DNA of 64,000 nucleotides from positions 46,517,022 through 46,581,021 of the forward strand of contig NC_092800.1 of the NCBI RefSeq assembly GCF_918797505.1, given 5' to 3'. The DNA comes from Bemisia tabaci (taxonomy: Eukaryota; Arthropoda; Insecta; Hemiptera; Aleyrodidae). The position numbers and the translations under genes were made by a program. This document shows, piece after piece, positions 61,139 through 64,000 of this stretch (the stretch's first letter is position 1; each line of letters starts with the position of its first letter). A model generated the notes under the pieces. That model worked only from the letters and a program-made list of their open reading frames with translations. It did not search any database and was not told the DNA's origin.

Positions 61139-62300
61139 AGTATAGTTCACACAAAATAAGTTCATGGACTTTTACTGTGAGACAGAAGATTAAATATCCC
61201 GAGTTTAAAAAAAATTATCAATTACATATCATTTCAGTCAGCTTAATTCTCATGCTTACTTAATTCTTATGTGTAAATGAAAACAGCAAATCTTGTATGG
61301 CACTGTAAAAGTTAGCTTACTAATTTGGTGTGAACTATTAGTATTTACTCATGAAGCGATTAGCTTTTTGTTGGCCTATGTATAGACAATATATAAAGAT
61401 TAGATAGATTGTTGATGGTGTCACCAACATGCGTTCAAATTTAGTCTAAAACTCATCATAGAGAGTTAAAGTTTTCCAAGCACTTTTCTCTTAAGAGAGT
61501 TATGCTGTTTCAAGCAACATTAGTTATTACTGCTCTCTTGAGACAAATTTGTACTTAGATGAGCTTTTTCTCTTCACAATGAAGCATCAGTTTCAGACTG
61601 AATTTAAAAACAGGTTGGCGAAAATAACAACCCCCTGTCCAAACAACTCATGCCTTGAACCGCAATATATTTGTAAGAATATAAAAAGATTATTGTATAT
61701 TTGGAATAATGAAGGAAAAAAGGGTGGATTTCATTACAAAGAACAAACCATGGTTGGTCACTTTTTCAGTGGATATCGGAAGACTGGTCAATGTCACTGC
61801 CATGGAGGAGTTTCCCTCCGAAATGATGTTGCTCAAAATCTGCGCAGAAAAGAACCGGGAATTGGTGTGATTTATTTACTAAACTAAATCTGAAAATAAT
61901 TCCGATTAATTTTTTGCTCTTTCTGTAACTTATGATGAGAAATATTTGTTGTAACAGACTTTTGCTGTCCATGGTCATGATCTACCACTTTAATGTTTTC
62001 TCTTCATTATTTCTTCCATCTTTTGTAAAATTTGTATTGCATTTCTATTAAATCATATATTCTCTTTTGTGCTAAGCATGTTGATTGCTTTATCAATTAC
62101 TTAAGTGTCTTAAAAGATTACTTTACATAAATACTGCAAAATTTGAATCATACGATGATGCAGAGCCTTGTGCAAATGTGCATTGTTCTATGTTGCTCTG
62201 ATTGTTTCTTTTTTTTACGTTTTAATTATCAGAATACTAAAGTCTTTCAAACTAGGAATGATTACACTTGTAAATACATATTTCTTAAGTTCAGTAATAC

Positions 62301-62620
62301 CCTAATTATCCGACAATCTGGGGCAAGGGCCATGTCGGATATGGAAAAAGTCCAATAATCAAAACTACCAAAAGAGACTGAAAAAATGCCATTCCAGGCT
62401 CTATTTGTAAATTTAAAGCACAAACTTGGTCAATTTTACATCACATCTCTAGAAAATTTTTTTTATGAGATAAGACACCAAAAACCACATTTATATTAAA
62501 TTTTTGTCTAAAAACCAGGTTTTGTTGTGTTGATTGACTTGTTTTTACCAAAAACTCAATTTTGTCCACGTTGGAAAACCGGAGCTTCTGATAGTCGGTG
62601 TTCGGATAATCAGGATATTA
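62301..62620. mobile_element. Possible pogo/Tigger-like MITE
   Basis: The left end is TAATTATCCGACAATCTGGG, with TGTCGGATA shortly inside; the right end has GTTCGGATAATCAGG. Paired ATTATCCGA-type ends are usual in pogo-like elements. About 320 bp and non-coding. The assignment is tentative. Confidence 0.4.
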
Positions 62621-63389
62621 CTGCAGATTAATTATCATGTTTATGTAAATGTATACATATCTACCTTGGAACATCATTCAGTCAGTACCGAGGTTCTTTT
62701 TCCGACTATTTGTGAGATGATTTTTCCTGTGGTTAAGTCTTGATTGAAAAAGATACTTGATTGTTAAAAGCTAGTTGAAAGCCGTATTTGATTCCTAGAA
62801 TAAATTAGTTCAAAAATCAGGATTAACATCGTGTTTAAGTTTCTTGCTACTTAAAAGAAGCCATATTGACCGTGGAACTGCATAAAAAAGTATCTCCTCT
62901 GTTTGCAGCGCTGCAGACTTCCCATCATAATTTATTTTCTAAAAGAAAAAATTCTCAACATCATTTCGTCAAAACTTTGCGGATTTTTCTGATCTGTGCA
63001 AAGAATGTTCTGTGAAGTTTTCAAGCAACAGTGTTAGTTTGTTCTCTTTTGAATAAATAAAATGGGAGCAAATATTTTGAAACACCGCAAACAAAATATG
63101 CATTTTTGCAGTTTCCGCGTTAATGTATTAGAACTAAAAATTATTTGCTCTTTTCTTTTCTTTTCCTTGTGATTATGTAAAATCTTGCTTGATGAATGTG
63201 ATATTCAAACTTAACATATCCACTTACTAATTCAACCACAACTGGACCATAGAAATAGTACCTTGAACATAGAGAGAAAGCTGGAAATCAATAATGCTAT
63301 TAACAGTTGCACACTCCTAAGCCCAAATTCTCTACTTACATTGTGGTCTTAGAGCTTTGACGGCACAAGGTTATAGGCGACTGCTACCG

Positions 63390-63625
63390 CGCCAAGGAAA
63401 AATGTGGTAAGAACCCCTGAGACATTGCCAAATTTCCTATCATAAAACATGAAATTCCTGGTAAACTTATGAATATTTTTCCTTCAATTTTTCAGACAAT
63501 TTTGTTCACAATTTCATTGAAGCTCTTGAAAATTTCAAGGAAATATGTTCACACCTTTCCTCAAAAATAAAAATTTTATTGGAGGAATGTTGGCAACTCC
63601 TGAATTTCCTTCGCTTAGCCGAATG
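63390..63625. mobile_element. MITE family C, copy 4
   Basis: Shares GACATTGCCAAATTTCC near the left and ATTGGAGGAATGTTGGCAAC near the right with the other C copies, in inverted arrangement. The outer ends are decayed. Confidence 0.5.
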
Positions 63626-64000
63626 TGTAACCTTTTTGCCTAGAGCTTATTATTTTTACAGGGTTTCAGAGCTTTTACTGTAGATGATTCTCATTTTAGA
63701 GACTATTCACTATTTCTTGATGTGCTTTATGGAGTGCAATATTTTTTTGAAATCAAATGTGTCATTACACAATTTTTAATTGAGACTTGCCAATTCCCAA
63801 CATTGCAATTATTGGTGACATGTATCAAATCATATCGACTGCTTAAGTGTTTTTTTTTTTTGAAGGACTTGTTTAAAATATTCTTTTTTATGCTTGTGAT
63901 ATAGTTTCTTTGTAGAATTATCTTGCCTTTTTTAAAAATCTGTAAATTCCTCTATCCACGTAGTCAATGTACACGGTGAAACCCAAAAGTTGCAGTTTCT

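Larger units (their letters stand above)
59613..64000 (+). other. Chimaerin 3' UTR and downstream sequence
   Basis: No further gene is recognised. Candidate polyadenylation signals are ATTAAA at about 62048 and AATAAA near 62799 and 63054. Family C copies (60899, 63390) and the pogo-like element (62301) lie inside. Without transcript data the 3' end cannot be set. Confidence 0.45.

Overview
The window is eukaryotic nuclear DNA from an invertebrate, most likely an insect. The genes are split by short AT-rich introns with GT-AG junctions, the proteins are animal orthologues, and the spaces between exons are packed with short inverted-repeat elements and a tRNA-derived SINE. I cannot fix the species from sequence alone; a hemipteran is a guess from the style of the repeats.

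Four protein genes can be supported. (1) Bases 17234-17448, minus: first coding exon of a Nemo/NLK-type kinase, ending inside the ATP-binding glycine loop. The rest of the kinase is not seen in the 17 kb downstream, so bases 1-17233 are read as part of a very long first intron. This stretch is full of repeats and holds several GC-rich islands. (2) Bases 37309-23414, minus: a complete UBE3B-type HECT ubiquitin ligase in 16 coding exons (1056 residues), with one GC-AG intron. (3) Bases 51304-46973, minus: a complete AAR2 splicing factor in 5 coding exons (385 residues), two of whose donor sites are weak. (4) Bases 52047-59612, plus: a complete chimaerin (SH2, C1 and RhoGAP domains; 7 coding exons, 468 residues), head to head with AAR2. 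Every exon junction given for genes 2-4 was checked by hand for reading-frame phase, and the summed lengths end in a stop codon.

Between UBE3B and AAR2 lies a 5.6 kb satellite array (39815-45381) of about 17.6 near-identical 317-bp units. Other repeats include a complete tRNA-derived SINE with a 15-bp target duplication in chimaerin intron 1, a second SINE head in UBE3B intron 4, two large foldback elements in chimaerin introns 5 and 6, and several families of small terminal-inverted-repeat elements.

The four genes do not form a pathway: they are a kinase, a ubiquitin ligase, a U5 snRNP assembly factor and a Rac GTPase-activating protein. The only gene-gene arrangement likely to matter is the AAR2/chimaerin divergent pair, whose roughly 740-bp spacer carries a palindromic NRF1-type site. 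I found no convincing undescribed molecular system. The best leads are the satellite, the splice-site oddities and the divergent promoter.
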